A stretch of DNA of 64,000 bases from Rhodoferax sp. WC2427 (GTDB taxonomy: Bacteria; Pseudomonadota; Gammaproteobacteria; Burkholderiales; Burkholderiaceae_C), in assembly GCF_040822085.1 (NCBI RefSeq), contig NZ_CP162006.1, positions 2,914,001-2,978,000 of the forward strand, in the 5' to 3' direction. Made by a program: the position numbers and the translations under genes. Below the pieces are notes generated by a model that did not search any database, was not told where the DNA came from, and was given only the letters and a program-made list of their open reading frames with translations. Numbering within the stretch: position 1 is the stretch's first letter; the number at the start of each line of letters is the position of its first letter. This document shows, piece by piece, positions 51,250 to 60,219 of this stretch.

Positions 51250-51792
51250 ATGGAAATTACATTCTCTAACAATTACCAGCTCCTCGCCCGCTATAACCAC
51301 GCAATCAACTTGCGTTTGTACGCGGCTTGCGACGGCCTGGGCGACGCCAACCGCAAGCAAGACCGTGGCGCGTTCTTCGGCTCCATCCACCGCACGCTGA
51401 ACCACTTGGTGGTGGCCGACCAAATCTGGTTGCTGCGCTTCATGGAGTGCGGGGCCGCACACGGCGTGGTCTGGCCGGTGCTGGCCGATGCCATCCGCAT
51501 GCCGCCCCAGCACCCGCTGGACCAGCCGCTGCACGCCGACTGGAGCGCCCTGTGCGCCCACCGCGAGGCGCTGGACTTGGCCATCGAAGCCTGGCTGGCC
51601 GACGCGCCCGTCGAAATGCCAGGTTGGCCCATGGCCTACGCCAACTCCAAAGGCACGCTGCGCCAGCATCCGCTGTGGCAGGCGCTGACCCATTTTTTCA
51701 ACCACCAGACCCACCACCGGGGCCAGGTGACCACCTTGCTGTCGCAACAGGGGGTGGACATGGGGGTGACCGACCTGATCGCGATGGTGTGA
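51250..51792 (+). CDS. DinB family protein
   Basis: This 180-residue four-helix DinB/YfiT-like protein has candidate metal-binding histidines in HRTLNHLVVAD and HQTHHRGQ. The family includes thiol-dependent metal enzymes such as mycothiol and bacillithiol transferases; DinB itself has no fixed reaction. I used the ATG at 51250, giving MEITFSNNYQLLARYNHW-like opening (here NHAINLRL). It is divergent from the epimerase gene with 36 bp between start codons. Confidence 0.88.
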   Translation: MEITFSNNYQLLARYNHAINLRLYAACDGLGDANRKQDRGAFFGSIHRTLNHLVVADQIWLLRFMECGAAHGVVWPVLADAIRMPPQHPLDQPLHADWSALCAHREALDLAIEAWLADAPVEMPGWPMAYANSKGTLRQHPLWQALTHFFNHQTHHRGQVTTLLSQQGVDMGVTDLIAMV

Positions 51793-51817
51793 ACCCGCAC
51801 GTGGCTTTACACAAACG

Positions 51818-51857
51818 CTCATATTTTTATAGCTGCTTACGCCCACTGCACCAGCAC
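51818..51857 (-). repeat. Palindromic repeat, copy 15 (diverged)
   Basis: Reverse orientation. GCTCATATTTTTATAGC gives the second hairpin and CTTACGCCCACTGCACCAGC the first. It begins 26 bp after the DinB stop. Confidence 0.65.
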
Positions 51858-51941
51858 AAGAGCCGCTTTTGCATACACAACTGAATGTAAAGACCCTGCG
51901 GCAGCGCGTTACATTGGGAGACCCCAACGCCGTTGTCCACC

Positions 51942-53198
51942 ATGACCGAACCGCACTTCGCCGACACGCTTCCCATGGCCCTGCCAGCGGCCAAACCCAC
52001 CGCCGTCACCACCACTGACACCACCACCGTCACCGCCCCCGCACCACCCGCTGCAGCGGCTGACCCCGTGGCAACCGCTCACCCGCTGGACATCGTCTTC
52101 ACCGGCTCGGGCAGCGAATACTTTCGCATCTGGATCGTCAACCTGCTGCTGACCCTGGTGACTTTCGGCATTTACTACCCCTGGGCCAAGGTGCGGCGGC
52201 TGCGCTACTTTTACGGCAACACCCTGGTGGATGGCGCGGCGCTGGACTTCCATGGCAACCCCAGGAAGATGCTCAAGGGCTCGGCGCTGGTGGCCGTGCT
52301 GTTTGGCCTGTATTCGCTGGCGGGCCAGTTCTCGCCGGTGGCGGGGCTGGTCGCGCTGGTGCTGGTGGCGCTGATTGCCCCGGCGCTGGTACGTGCGTCC
52401 ATGCAATTCCGGCTGGCCCACACCAGCTGGCGCGGCCTGCGGTTTCGGTTCACCGGGAGCATGCCCGAGGTGTACCGCGCGGTACTGCCGCTGTACGTGC
52501 CTGCGGTGCTGATCGTGGGCTTTATGGCATTTGCCGCACCGGAACCCGGCAAGGCCCCCAACACCACGGCATTTGTCGTGGCCCTGCTGGGCCTGCTGGT
52601 ACTGACCATGGCCATGCAGCCCTGGACCTTCTGGAAACTCAAGCAGTACCAGCACGACCACTACGCCTTTGCCACGGTACAAGCACGCTTTACCGCCACG
52701 CCCTGGGGCTTTTACAAGCTGACACTCAAGGTCTGCGGCTTTGCATTGCTGGCCATTGCCCTGCCGGTGGCCGCCATCGCCGTGATGGTGTTCACCGCCC
52801 CCAGTCCCCAGCAGGGTCTGCGCGGGCTGGCACCCGTAGCGGCCCTGCTGCCGTTTTTGCTGATGCTGCTGGTGCTGGTGGCCGTCAAGCCCTATGCCGT
52901 GTCGCGCACGCAAAACCTGGTGTGGGACCACACCCGCAACCACGACCTGCAGTTCCACAGCGCCCTGCGCTTTGTGCCCCTGCTCTGGCTGACCCTGAAA
53001 AACTGGCTGCTGGTACTGCTCACGCTGGGTCTGTACTGGCCGTTCGCCGCCATTGCCATGGCGCGCATCCGCCTGCAGGCCGTGTCCATCGCCACCCGCG
53101 TTGCCCCCGACACCCTGGTCGGCCAGCGCCCCCATGGCAGCAACGAGGCCGCAGGCGATGCCGCGGGCGACATGCTGGGCTTTGACCTGGGCCTATGA
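51942..53198 (+). CDS. DUF898 (YjgN-like) integral membrane protein
   Basis: This roughly 418-residue membrane protein starts with a Thr/Ala/Pro-rich cytoplasmic tail of about 45 residues. Two DUF898-type repeats follow, each with several helices. The repeat marker is FTGSGSEYFRIWIVNLLLTL with LVTFGIYYPWAKVRRLRYFY, echoed later by LVLLTLGLYWPFAAIAMARI. The family has no known function. I used the ATG at 51942; a TTG 9 bp earlier is also in frame. Its stop codon overlaps the start of the M48 protease gene (ATGA), so the products are probably made in step. Confidence 0.9.
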   Translation: MTEPHFADTLPMALPAAKPTAVTTTDTTTVTAPAPPAAAADPVATAHPLDIVFTGSGSEYFRIWIVNLLLTLVTFGIYYPWAKVRRLRYFYGNTLVDGAALDFHGNPRKMLKGSALVAVLFGLYSLAGQFSPVAGLVALVLVALIAPALVRASMQFRLAHTSWRGLRFRFTGSMPEVYRAVLPLYVPAVLIVGFMAFAAPEPGKAPNTTAFVVALLGLLVLTMAMQPWTFWKLKQYQHDHYAFATVQARFTATPWGFYKLTLKVCGFALLAIALPVAAIAVMVFTAPSPQQGLRGLAPVAALLPFLLMLLVLVAVKPYAVSRTQNLVWDHTRNHDLQFHSALRFVPLLWLTLKNWLLVLLTLGLYWPFAAIAMARIRLQAVSIATRVAPDTLVGQRPHGSNEAAGDAAGDMLGFDLGL

Positions 53199-54259
53199 CC
53201 TTACCCACCCTGCCGCTGTCGGCCACCTACTTTGACGGCCTGCAGGCCCGTGCCCAAATGGTCTCGCTGCAGGTGGCCGACGGCGCGCTGCACATCACCG
53301 GCGATGGCATAAACCGCCGCGTCGCCCTGCCCGACGTGCGCTGGCCCGAGCGCACCCGCCACGGCGTGCGCGTGACCCACCTGGCCGACGGCGGCGAACT
53401 GCACTGCGCCGACAGCGCCGCCTGGGATGCCTGGAGCCAGCACAGCGGCCTGGTGGAGTCCTGGGTGGTGCGCCTGCAGCAAAGCTGGCGCGGCGTGCTG
53501 GCCAGCGCCCTGGCCCTGGTGGCCGTGCTGGCGGCGCTGCACGCCTGGGGTCTGCCGCTGGCCGCCCAGGCCGCCCTGTACCTGCTGCCCGAGAGCGTCG
53601 ATACCTCGCTCGGCGATGCAACATTGGAGGCGGTGGACGAAGACCTGATGCGCCCCAGCCAGTTGCCACGCGCCGAACAAGCCCGCGTGCAGGCCGCCTT
53701 TGCCCAGGCCGTGGCCCAGGCCCGGCCTCGGCTGCCAACCGCCAGCCTGCCCGAGTGGCAACTGGTGTTCCGCGCCAGCCGCATCGGCCCCAACGCCCTG
53801 GCCCTGCCCGGCGGCACCATCCTCATGACCGACGAACTGGTCTACCTGGTCGGGCGCGACACCGACGTACTCACCGCCGTGCTGGCCCACGAACTCGGCC
53901 ATGTGCAGCACCGCGACGGCCTGCGCATGCTGGTGCAGGTCACCCTGCTGGGCACCGTGGGCTCGCTGGTGCTGGGCGACTTCAGCACCCTGCTGGCGGG
54001 CACCACCGCCCTGCTCGGCCAGGCCCACTACTCCCGCGAAGCCGAGCACGCCGCCGACGTAGCCGCCGTGCAGTTCCTGCAAGCGGCCCGCATCGACCCT
54101 GCGGTCATGGTCACGTTGTTTGACAGACTGGCCGAGGCGCGCAAAGACAAACGGGACGCAACCGCCGATCAAGACAACTGGCTGGGGATTGCGTTTGCGT
54201 CCCACCCCACCGATGCGGAGCGGGTGCGGTTTTTTCGGGAGGCGGGGAAGGGGAATTAG
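53195..54259 (+). CDS. M48 family zinc metallopeptidase
   Basis: This 354-residue protein has a single membrane helix at about 104-125 and a zinc protease domain with HELGH at 232-236. The third ligand is probably the glutamate in YSREAEHAADVAAV. The ALPGGTILMTDELV segment before the active site is typical of M48B/Oma1-like peptidases. It is translationally coupled to the DUF898 gene. The protease may process or quality-control membrane proteins, possibly the DUF898 partner; that is inference. Confidence 0.92.
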   Translation: MTLPTLPLSATYFDGLQARAQMVSLQVADGALHITGDGINRRVALPDVRWPERTRHGVRVTHLADGGELHCADSAAWDAWSQHSGLVESWVVRLQQSWRGVLASALALVAVLAALHAWGLPLAAQAALYLLPESVDTSLGDATLEAVDEDLMRPSQLPRAEQARVQAAFAQAVAQARPRLPTASLPEWQLVFRASRIGPNALALPGGTILMTDELVYLVGRDTDVLTAVLAHELGHVQHRDGLRMLVQVTLLGTVGSLVLGDFSTLLAGTTALLGQAHYSREAEHAADVAAVQFLQAARIDPAVMVTLFDRLAEARKDKRDATADQDNWLGIAFASHPTDAERVRFFREAGKGN

Positions 54260-54328
54260 GTGTGCGAAGTTTTCAGAGGGTTTGTGCTGACGGCATGGGC
54301 GTGTGCAGCTCTCAAAAACGAAGCAGCC

Positions 54329-55360
54329 TCAAGACAGGTAGTGGCTGGTCTTGTAGCGCGAGGGCGAGACCCCGTGCTGGTCGGAGAAGAAGCGGGAGAA
54401 GGCCGAGGGCGACGAAAACCCCAGCATGTCGCTCACGTCCGATATGGCGGCATCGCTTTGCAGCAGCAGGCGTTTGGCTTCGGCCATTTTGACGCGCGAC
54501 AAGATGTGCTGGAAGTTGATGCTTTCTTTTTGCAGGCGGCGGTGGATGCCCCAGCGGGTCATGGCAAATTTGTCGCAGACCTGCTCCAGGGCGTTGTGGC
54601 CGACCGGGAATGCCTGCTGCGCCTGCACCCACTGGACCAGAAACCCCTCCACCCGCAGCGCAAACGAGTATTTCTGGTTCAAAGCCTGCAGGTCGTTGTG
54701 GGCTTGTCTGCCAATGATGCCGTGGGTGGTGGCGTTGAACCGGGAATAGGGCCGGTCGGGCGCCTGCGTGCGGATGCGGATGCAGTTGCGCTCTTGCCCA
54801 AAACGTATCTCACAGGGGTCGATGTGGCGCAGTTGCCCCACCGGGGCAAAGGCCGGGCCGGTGAGCTCCATGGCAATGGAGCACGGGCTGCCTTCCGCAT
54901 ATTGGCGCGCCAGCCGGGCCAGCATGACGAGATTGCCAAAGGCGCTGACCGCGGTGCGGCCCTCTCCGTCCAGGCAGTATTCAAATTCAAAGTCAGCGCC
55001 ATCGCGCCGCAGGGCGAGCCCATCCACATCGCCCACCAACACCCGGTACTCCAGGAAACCGGCGTAGGCCGCGGTCAAGCTGGGGGCATTCGTCACCATG
55101 CCCAGCAGGGTGGAGATGGAGGCGCACAGCGGGATGTGCGCGCTGCTTTCCAGCAGGCCGAGAGGTTTGAAATCGCGCTCCATGAGGTTGAGCATGGCGA
55201 TGTGCTTGGCGGCGGGTATGCGCCCCCCGGCTTCGCGGGCCTCGGATTCGGATATGCCGGTGAGGCGCTGGAATTCCTGGGGGCCGACACCGCTGTGCTT
55301 GGCGGCCTCCAGGGCCATCTGGGCCAAGCCGCTGGAGACCGATTTTGAATACGTGTGCAT
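54329..55360 (-). CDS. AraC family transcriptional regulator (OruR/arabinose-binding-domain type)
   Basis: This 343-residue regulator has a large N-terminal ligand-binding domain like that of OruR and related AraC proteins (residues about 15-210). A C-terminal double helix-turn-helix follows (about 240-340), with RRLQKESINFQHILSRVKM and ISDVSDMLGFSSPSAFSRFF. I used the ATG at 55360; a GTG 57 bp upstream is in frame. The target is unknown. The neighbouring GH3 gene is on the same strand upstream, so it is not the usual divergent arrangement. Confidence 0.88.
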   Translation of the reverse strand: MHTYSKSVSSGLAQMALEAAKHSGVGPQEFQRLTGISESEAREAGGRIPAAKHIAMLNLMERDFKPLGLLESSAHIPLCASISTLLGMVTNAPSLTAAYAGFLEYRVLVGDVDGLALRRDGADFEFEYCLDGEGRTAVSAFGNLVMLARLARQYAEGSPCSIAMELTGPAFAPVGQLRHIDPCEIRFGQERNCIRIRTQAPDRPYSRFNATTHGIIGRQAHNDLQALNQKYSFALRVEGFLVQWVQAQQAFPVGHNALEQVCDKFAMTRWGIHRRLQKESINFQHILSRVKMAEAKRLLLQSDAAISDVSDMLGFSSPSAFSRFFSDQHGVSPSRYKTSHYLS

Positions 55361-55479
55361 ACCACCCCACTGCCTCGTAAATTTTTTGTCATTGAACGCC
55401 TGGTGCGTCTTTGACACCGACTTTAATTACAAAATAATTACGAAGATATAGGGAAAATCCCAGCCACTATCACCCATAC

Positions 55480-55528
55480 GCTACATATTCAGTAGCTGCC
55501 CATGCTGATGGAATAAGCGTGGGCAGCC
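55480..55528 (-). repeat. Palindromic repeat, copy 16 (extended stem)
   Basis: GCTGCCCATGC (55496-55506) and GCGTGGGCAGC (55517-55527) form an 11-bp stem with one mismatch around TGATGGAATAA, and a GCTAC/GTAGC arm pair flanks it. It lies downstream of the GH3 gene and may terminate it. Confidence 0.82.
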
Positions 55529-55576
55529 TGAATCGTATACAGCCACGGCGGCGACACCCGGGCGGGTGTCTTGCCG

Positions 55577-57850
55577 TTACAGCAGCTTTCCAGCGATGGT
55601 CTGGGTGCTGGTCAGCGCCTGGGCATCGCGGGACGATCCGCCCACGGTAAAGCCGAAGCTACCGCCCGGCAGGCGCCATTGGTGCGCGGTGGTGTCCCAG
55701 ATGGCCAGCCGCTCGGCTTTCACGGCCACGCTCACGGTTTTGCTTTCCCCCGCAGCCAGCGAGACCTTTTGCCAGCCCACCAGGCGTTGGGGCGGCTCGC
55801 CGACCGCACTGGGCAGGGCGGCATACACCTGCGCCACCTCGGCACCGGCCACTGTGCCGGTGTTGGTGAGCGTGAAGCTGAGGGTCACGCCGCCGTCGGC
55901 GTTGGTGCTGCTGCGCACGCCGGCATAGCGGAAGCGGGTATACGACAGGCCGTGGCCAAACGGGAACAGGGGCTCGATGTTCTCCGCGTCGTACCAGCGG
56001 TAGCCCATCTGCAGGCCTTCGCTGTAGACCACCTGGGTGTCGGTGGCGGAGATGCGCTTTTGCGGCATGTCGCTTTCGCTCTTGGGAAAGGTCAGCGGCA
56101 GCTTGCCAGAGGGGTTGACCGTGCCAAACAGCACGTTGGCGATGGCCGCCCCGCCCTGCACGCCCGGGTACCAGGCTTCCAGCACCGAATGCACACCCGA
56201 CAGCCAGGGCATGGTGACGGCAGTGCCACTCTGCAACACCACCACGCTGCGTTTGGCCGTGGCGGCCACGGCGGCCATCAAGGCGTTCTGGTCGTAGGCC
56301 TGGTTGGCCGGGTCGGCCACGGCATCGGGCAGGCTGAGCGAGGGCAGATCGCCGCCTTCGGTTTGCCATTGGGTGCCGAAGACGATGGTCACATCGGCCA
56401 GCGCAGCCGCATTGGCGGCGGCGGCGGCATCGGTTCCGTCCAGGTAGGTGACGGTGGCATGGGGGGCCTTGGCCCGGATCGCATCCAGCGGCGACGATTT
56501 GTACCAGACCGCGCAGCCCGACACCTGGCCGCCAACCATGTAAGCCGGGCTCAGGCAGGCCACGGCGTTGCCGTCGCGCGGGGGCGTACCGGCCGAGCCG
56601 CCGCCCGACATCACGCCCGCATCCGCATGCCCGCCGACCACCAGGATCTTGGTGGCGGCCGTGGCATCCAATGGCAAGGCGGCCGTGGTGTACCCGGCGG
56701 GCACCGCGTTTTTCAGCAGCACCATGGACTGCTCGGCCACCTGCCGGGCCGCGGTGTTGCCCGCCGCCTGGTCGATGGTGCCGTTCAAGGGAGCGGGCGC
56801 ATCCATCACACCCACCTTCACCATGGTCCGCAGTTTGCGTTGCACCATGTCATTCAAGCGCGCCACGGACACCGTGCCCGCCTCCACCGCCGCCTTCAGC
56901 TTCTGGTTGAAATAGGTCTTGATGCCGAAGAAGCCGACGCTGTCGTCGGTGGAGCCCGCCTGCTCTTCGTCCAGCCCGGCATTGGCCGCGCTGACCGTGT
57001 TGGTCACGGCCATGAACCAGTCGGACTGCACCTTGCCCTGGAAGCCCCACTCGGTCTTCAGCACGTCGGTGAGCAGGGTCTTGTTCTCGCAGGACTTGGC
57101 GCCGTTGACCAGGTTGTAGGCACACATCACGTTGCCGGGCTGGCCGTCTTTGACGCCGATCTCGAAGGGCAACAAATGCAGTTCGCGCAGGGTGCGCTCG
57201 TCCACCACCGAGTTGGAGGTGAAGCGGTTGGTTTCCTGGTCGTTGGCGGCGTAGTGCTTGATGGTGGCCACCACTTTCTGGCTCTGGGTGCCCTTGGTGC
57301 GCTCGGCGATCATGTGGCCGGCCAGCACCGGGTCTTCGCCCATGTACTCAAAAGTGCGCCCGTTGCGCAGTTCGCGCGCCAGGTTCACGCCACCGCCCAG
57401 GCCTTCGGAGAAGCCCACGGTGCGCAGCTCGGTCGCAATCTGGGCGCCGTAGGCATGGGCCAGGCTGGTGTCCCAGCTGGCGGCCAGGCCAATCGGCGCG
57501 GGCATCGGCGTGGTGCCGTTGTCCACATTGGCCAGGCCGGTGGCACCCAGCTTGACCTGCGCCACGCCGGTGGCCGAATCGGCGATGTAGTAATCGGGGA
57601 TGCCCAGGCGCGCAATGCCGGGTATGTAGCCCGCCCCGCCCAGGGGGCCCACACCCAAACCGATGCCATGGACCATCTGGATTTTTTCGTCCAGCGTCAT
57701 TTGCGCCACCAGGGCTGCAGCCCGTTGGTCGGCCACCGTGTCGGCCGAAGGCGCGGTGGGGCCATCGTCCCCGCCGCAGCCCGCCAAGAGCCCCACAAAA
57801 AGGCCCGAATAGGCCGCCGTCATCAGCCGCACACGTTGTCTCTTTTCCAT
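55577..57850 (-). CDS. GH3 family beta-glucosidase, lipoprotein
   Basis: This 757-residue exported glycoside hydrolase has a lipoprotein signal (FVGLLAGC, lipidated cysteine C25). The GH3 N-terminal barrel carries IKHYAANDQETNR and the catalytic nucleophile D277 (GKVQSDWFM). The second GH3 domain (about 380-620) and a fibronectin type III-like domain at the C-terminus (about 660-745) complete the usual three-domain build. It probably releases glucose from beta-glucosides in the periplasm or at the outer membrane. The ATG at 57850 has a GGAGA site; upstream in-frame sequence is not protein-like. Confidence 0.93.
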   Translation of the reverse strand: MEKRQRVRLMTAAYSGLFVGLLAGCGGDDGPTAPSADTVADQRAAALVAQMTLDEKIQMVHGIGLGVGPLGGAGYIPGIARLGIPDYYIADSATGVAQVKLGATGLANVDNGTTPMPAPIGLAASWDTSLAHAYGAQIATELRTVGFSEGLGGGVNLARELRNGRTFEYMGEDPVLAGHMIAERTKGTQSQKVVATIKHYAANDQETNRFTSNSVVDERTLRELHLLPFEIGVKDGQPGNVMCAYNLVNGAKSCENKTLLTDVLKTEWGFQGKVQSDWFMAVTNTVSAANAGLDEEQAGSTDDSVGFFGIKTYFNQKLKAAVEAGTVSVARLNDMVQRKLRTMVKVGVMDAPAPLNGTIDQAAGNTAARQVAEQSMVLLKNAVPAGYTTAALPLDATAATKILVVGGHADAGVMSGGGSAGTPPRDGNAVACLSPAYMVGGQVSGCAVWYKSSPLDAIRAKAPHATVTYLDGTDAAAAANAAALADVTIVFGTQWQTEGGDLPSLSLPDAVADPANQAYDQNALMAAVAATAKRSVVVLQSGTAVTMPWLSGVHSVLEAWYPGVQGGAAIANVLFGTVNPSGKLPLTFPKSESDMPQKRISATDTQVVYSEGLQMGYRWYDAENIEPLFPFGHGLSYTRFRYAGVRSSTNADGGVTLSFTLTNTGTVAGAEVAQVYAALPSAVGEPPQRLVGWQKVSLAAGESKTVSVAVKAERLAIWDTTAHQWRLPGGSFGFTVGGSSRDAQALTSTQTIAGKLL

Positions 57851-58027
57851 TTTGTCTCCGGATGTTTGCCCGCACACCGCTCGGGGGGAGCGGCTGCGCA
57901 GGGGGTTTATGGAGCCAAAACGATACCGTTGGGGCCACAACGGTGCTGTGCATTGGGTTGCGCAAATTACCTTTGCGGCAGGTAAATTGCCTGGCTGTGC
58001 GGCGGGTCTGCCACCCGGCGCGCCGCC

Positions 58028-59026
58028 CTACCCGCCCACCACCTGCGCCCCCACCGCATTGCGGGTGAACCCCAGGTCGTGCAAGGCCATCGCCGTGGCC
58101 TGTACCAGGGGCCGGTGCGGCTCCGCCCCCAAGAGGGCTACCAGCTTGCGGTTGTCCAGGGCGTGCGGGGTGGTCCACAGGTAGCGCAGGTCCAGCGACG
58201 CCGCAAAGGTGGGCGAAAACAGCGCACCGATGCGGATGAAGGGCCACGGCAGGCGGCTGTACTGCAGCGCTGCACCGGGCTCCACCCAGCGCTGGGCCAG
58301 GGCCACGGGGTCGATCGCGTCCAGCCAGTGCTGGCCGGTGATGCTGTAGCCCGCAAAGTGGAAGACCTCGAACGGCGGCAGCGCATCGCGGCGCAACGCC
58401 ACTTCGACAAAAGTACGGGCCAGGTCGGGCAGATAGGCCCAGGCCTTGGCCACGCCGGCGCGGCCCGGGTCCACGAACTTGCCCTTTTGGATGTCTTTGA
58501 CCATGGCCTGGTCGAACCAGGTGCCAGTGCCACTGCCAAAAAAGTCTCCGGCCCGGATGACGATGGCGCGCACGCCGCTGCGGCGGATTTGCGCCTCCAC
58601 GGCAATGCGCACCTGGCCCATGGCGGTCCGGGCCCGCTGCGGCGTGTCCTCGGCCAACAACGCGGGCATGTCCGCACCAAAGTTGTAGACGTTGCCGATG
58701 AACATCAAAGTGGCACCCAGGGCGCGGGTGATGCCGATGGCCGCTTCCGCCATGGGCTGGGCCTGGGTTTTCCAGGCCTTGCGGGTGTACAGAGGGTTCA
58801 GCGCATGCACCACCACGCAGGCACCATGGGCCGCGCGGACCACGGCGGCGCTGTCCTGCAGGTCCACCACCAACCATTCAATGCGCTGGTCCGTAGCGGC
58901 TTCGGGGGGCAGCTGCGCACCGGGGCGCACCAAGCCCAGCACACGCCAGCCCGCATCGGCAAACGCACGGGCCGCCGCCAGGCCAAAACGCCCGCGTGCG
59001 CCCAAAATCAAAACGGTAGGTTGCAT
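58028..59026 (-). CDS. NAD(P)-binding epimerase/reductase (extended SDR-like)
   Basis: This 332-residue protein has an N-terminal dinucleotide fold with GARGRFG at residues 8-14. It resembles NAD-dependent epimerases or isoflavone reductase-like (NmrA) proteins. The classical YxxxK catalytic pair is not evident: FIGNVYNFGADMPALL stands where it would be expected. The reaction is unknown. It is divergent from a LysR gene with 116 bp between, the typical layout for a LysR regulator and its target. Confidence 0.85.
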   Translation of the reverse strand: MQPTVLILGARGRFGLAAARAFADAGWRVLGLVRPGAQLPPEAATDQRIEWLVVDLQDSAAVVRAAHGACVVVHALNPLYTRKAWKTQAQPMAEAAIGITRALGATLMFIGNVYNFGADMPALLAEDTPQRARTAMGQVRIAVEAQIRRSGVRAIVIRAGDFFGSGTGTWFDQAMVKDIQKGKFVDPGRAGVAKAWAYLPDLARTFVEVALRRDALPPFEVFHFAGYSITGQHWLDAIDPVALAQRWVEPGAALQYSRLPWPFIRIGALFSPTFAASLDLRYLWTTPHALDNRKLVALLGAEPHRPLVQATAMALHDLGFTRNAVGAQVVGG

Positions 59027-59069
59027 GCTGAAAATCCCTTTTTTTCGGTTCGGTACGGTTCGGGGTGGA

Positions 59070-59097
59070 TTGTGAAAACAAAGTGATCAATTCACAA
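59070..59097. promoter_or_regulatory. Inverted repeat in the SDR-LysR spacer
   Basis: TTGTGAA (59070-59076) and TTCACAA (59091-59097) are exact complements 14 bases apart between the divergent starts, a plausible LysR binding site. Confidence 0.5.
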
Positions 59098-59142
59098 TTG
59101 CATATATGTCCATACCTGAAATGCAAATACGCATACCGCACC

Positions 59143-60042
59143 ATGATCCCCCGCCCCCGCCCCGCGTTTGACTGGCACCTGGTGCGCTCCTTCCTGGCGG
59201 CCCTGGACCATGGCAGCCTGCTGGGCGCGGCCAAGGTGCTGCAAACCAGCCAACCCACCTTGGGACGGCACATCGCAGAGCTGGAAAGCCAGTGGGGCGT
59301 GGTGCTGTTTGAGCGCACCGGGCGCGGCCTGGTACCCACCGCCACCGCCCTGCAGTTGGCCGATGCGGCACGCGGCATGGCCGACGGCGCAGACCAGCTG
59401 GCGCGCACCCTCACCGGCAGCCAGGCGCAGAAAATGGGCACTGTCCGGATTACCGCCAGTACCCCGGTGGCGGTACACCTGCTGCCGCCCATCCTGTGGC
59501 AGATGCGCCAGGCCCTGCCCGACATCCAGGTGGAGCTGGTCGCCAGCAACACCGTGAGCAACCTGCTGCGGCGGGAGGCGGATATTGCGGTGCGCATGGT
59601 CCGCCCCGAACAGGGCAGCCTGGTGGCCCAGAAGATCGGCGATGTGGCCATGGGTGCCTTCGCCCACCGCGCCTACCTGGCGCAGCGCAGCGCCATCGTT
59701 CAGCCGCTGGACCTGCTGGACCACGCGCTGATCGGCTTTGATACCGACCCCGCCATCCGCGATGGCTTCAAGGCGATGGGTTTTGAGGTGGGCAAAGAAG
59801 CGTTTGCGCTGCGCTCGGACGACCTGCTGGTGCAATGGCACGCCGTGCGCGCAGGCCTGGGTATTGGCTTTGTGGCCCACTTCACCGCCCGCCTGGATGC
59901 CGAGGTGCTGCCCGTGCTGCCCGATGTGCTACGCATTCCCCCCCTGCCGATGTGGCTGGCCGTGCACCGCGAAATCCGCACCAGCCAGCGGATTCGGTCG
60001 GTCTATGACTTTTTAGTGGCGGCGTTGCCGGGGGTAATTTGA
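59143..60042 (+). CDS. LysR family transcriptional regulator
   Basis: This 299-residue regulator has a winged helix-turn-helix (DWHLVRSFLAALDHGSLLGA, QPTLGRHIAELE) and a periplasmic-binding-like effector domain (about 95-295). Divergence from the SDR gene suggests it controls that gene. I used the ATG at 59143; the frame is open upstream but the added residues do not fit the family. The effector is unknown. Confidence 0.91.
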   Translation: MIPRPRPAFDWHLVRSFLAALDHGSLLGAAKVLQTSQPTLGRHIAELESQWGVVLFERTGRGLVPTATALQLADAARGMADGADQLARTLTGSQAQKMGTVRITASTPVAVHLLPPILWQMRQALPDIQVELVASNTVSNLLRREADIAVRMVRPEQGSLVAQKIGDVAMGAFAHRAYLAQRSAIVQPLDLLDHALIGFDTDPAIRDGFKAMGFEVGKEAFALRSDDLLVQWHAVRAGLGIGFVAHFTARLDAEVLPVLPDVLRIPPLPMWLAVHREIRTSQRIRSVYDFLVAALPGVI

Positions 60043-60059
60043 GGCATTAAAACAGTCTT

Positions 60060-60102
60060 TTGTGCTTATTCCATGGGCGTAAGAAGCTACAACAATCAGA
60101 GC
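60060..60102 (+). repeat. Palindromic repeat, copy 17
   Basis: TTGTGCTTATTCCATGGGCG, AAGAAGCTAC and the CAGAGC arm. It lies between the convergent LysR and chemoreceptor genes, 17 bp after the LysR stop. A much weaker reverse-oriented similarity at about 60160-60195 may be a decayed neighbour copy. Confidence 0.8.
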
Positions 60103-60219
60103 ACTCACCACGCCGTAGCCGCAGGGCAAAAAACCAGCATCGGGTCCGGCGCCCTTTCAGAGCCGCTTGCGCCCATCCCACCAGCGCTTGCGGCACTGTC
60201 TTGCCTCCAAAGGCACGGG

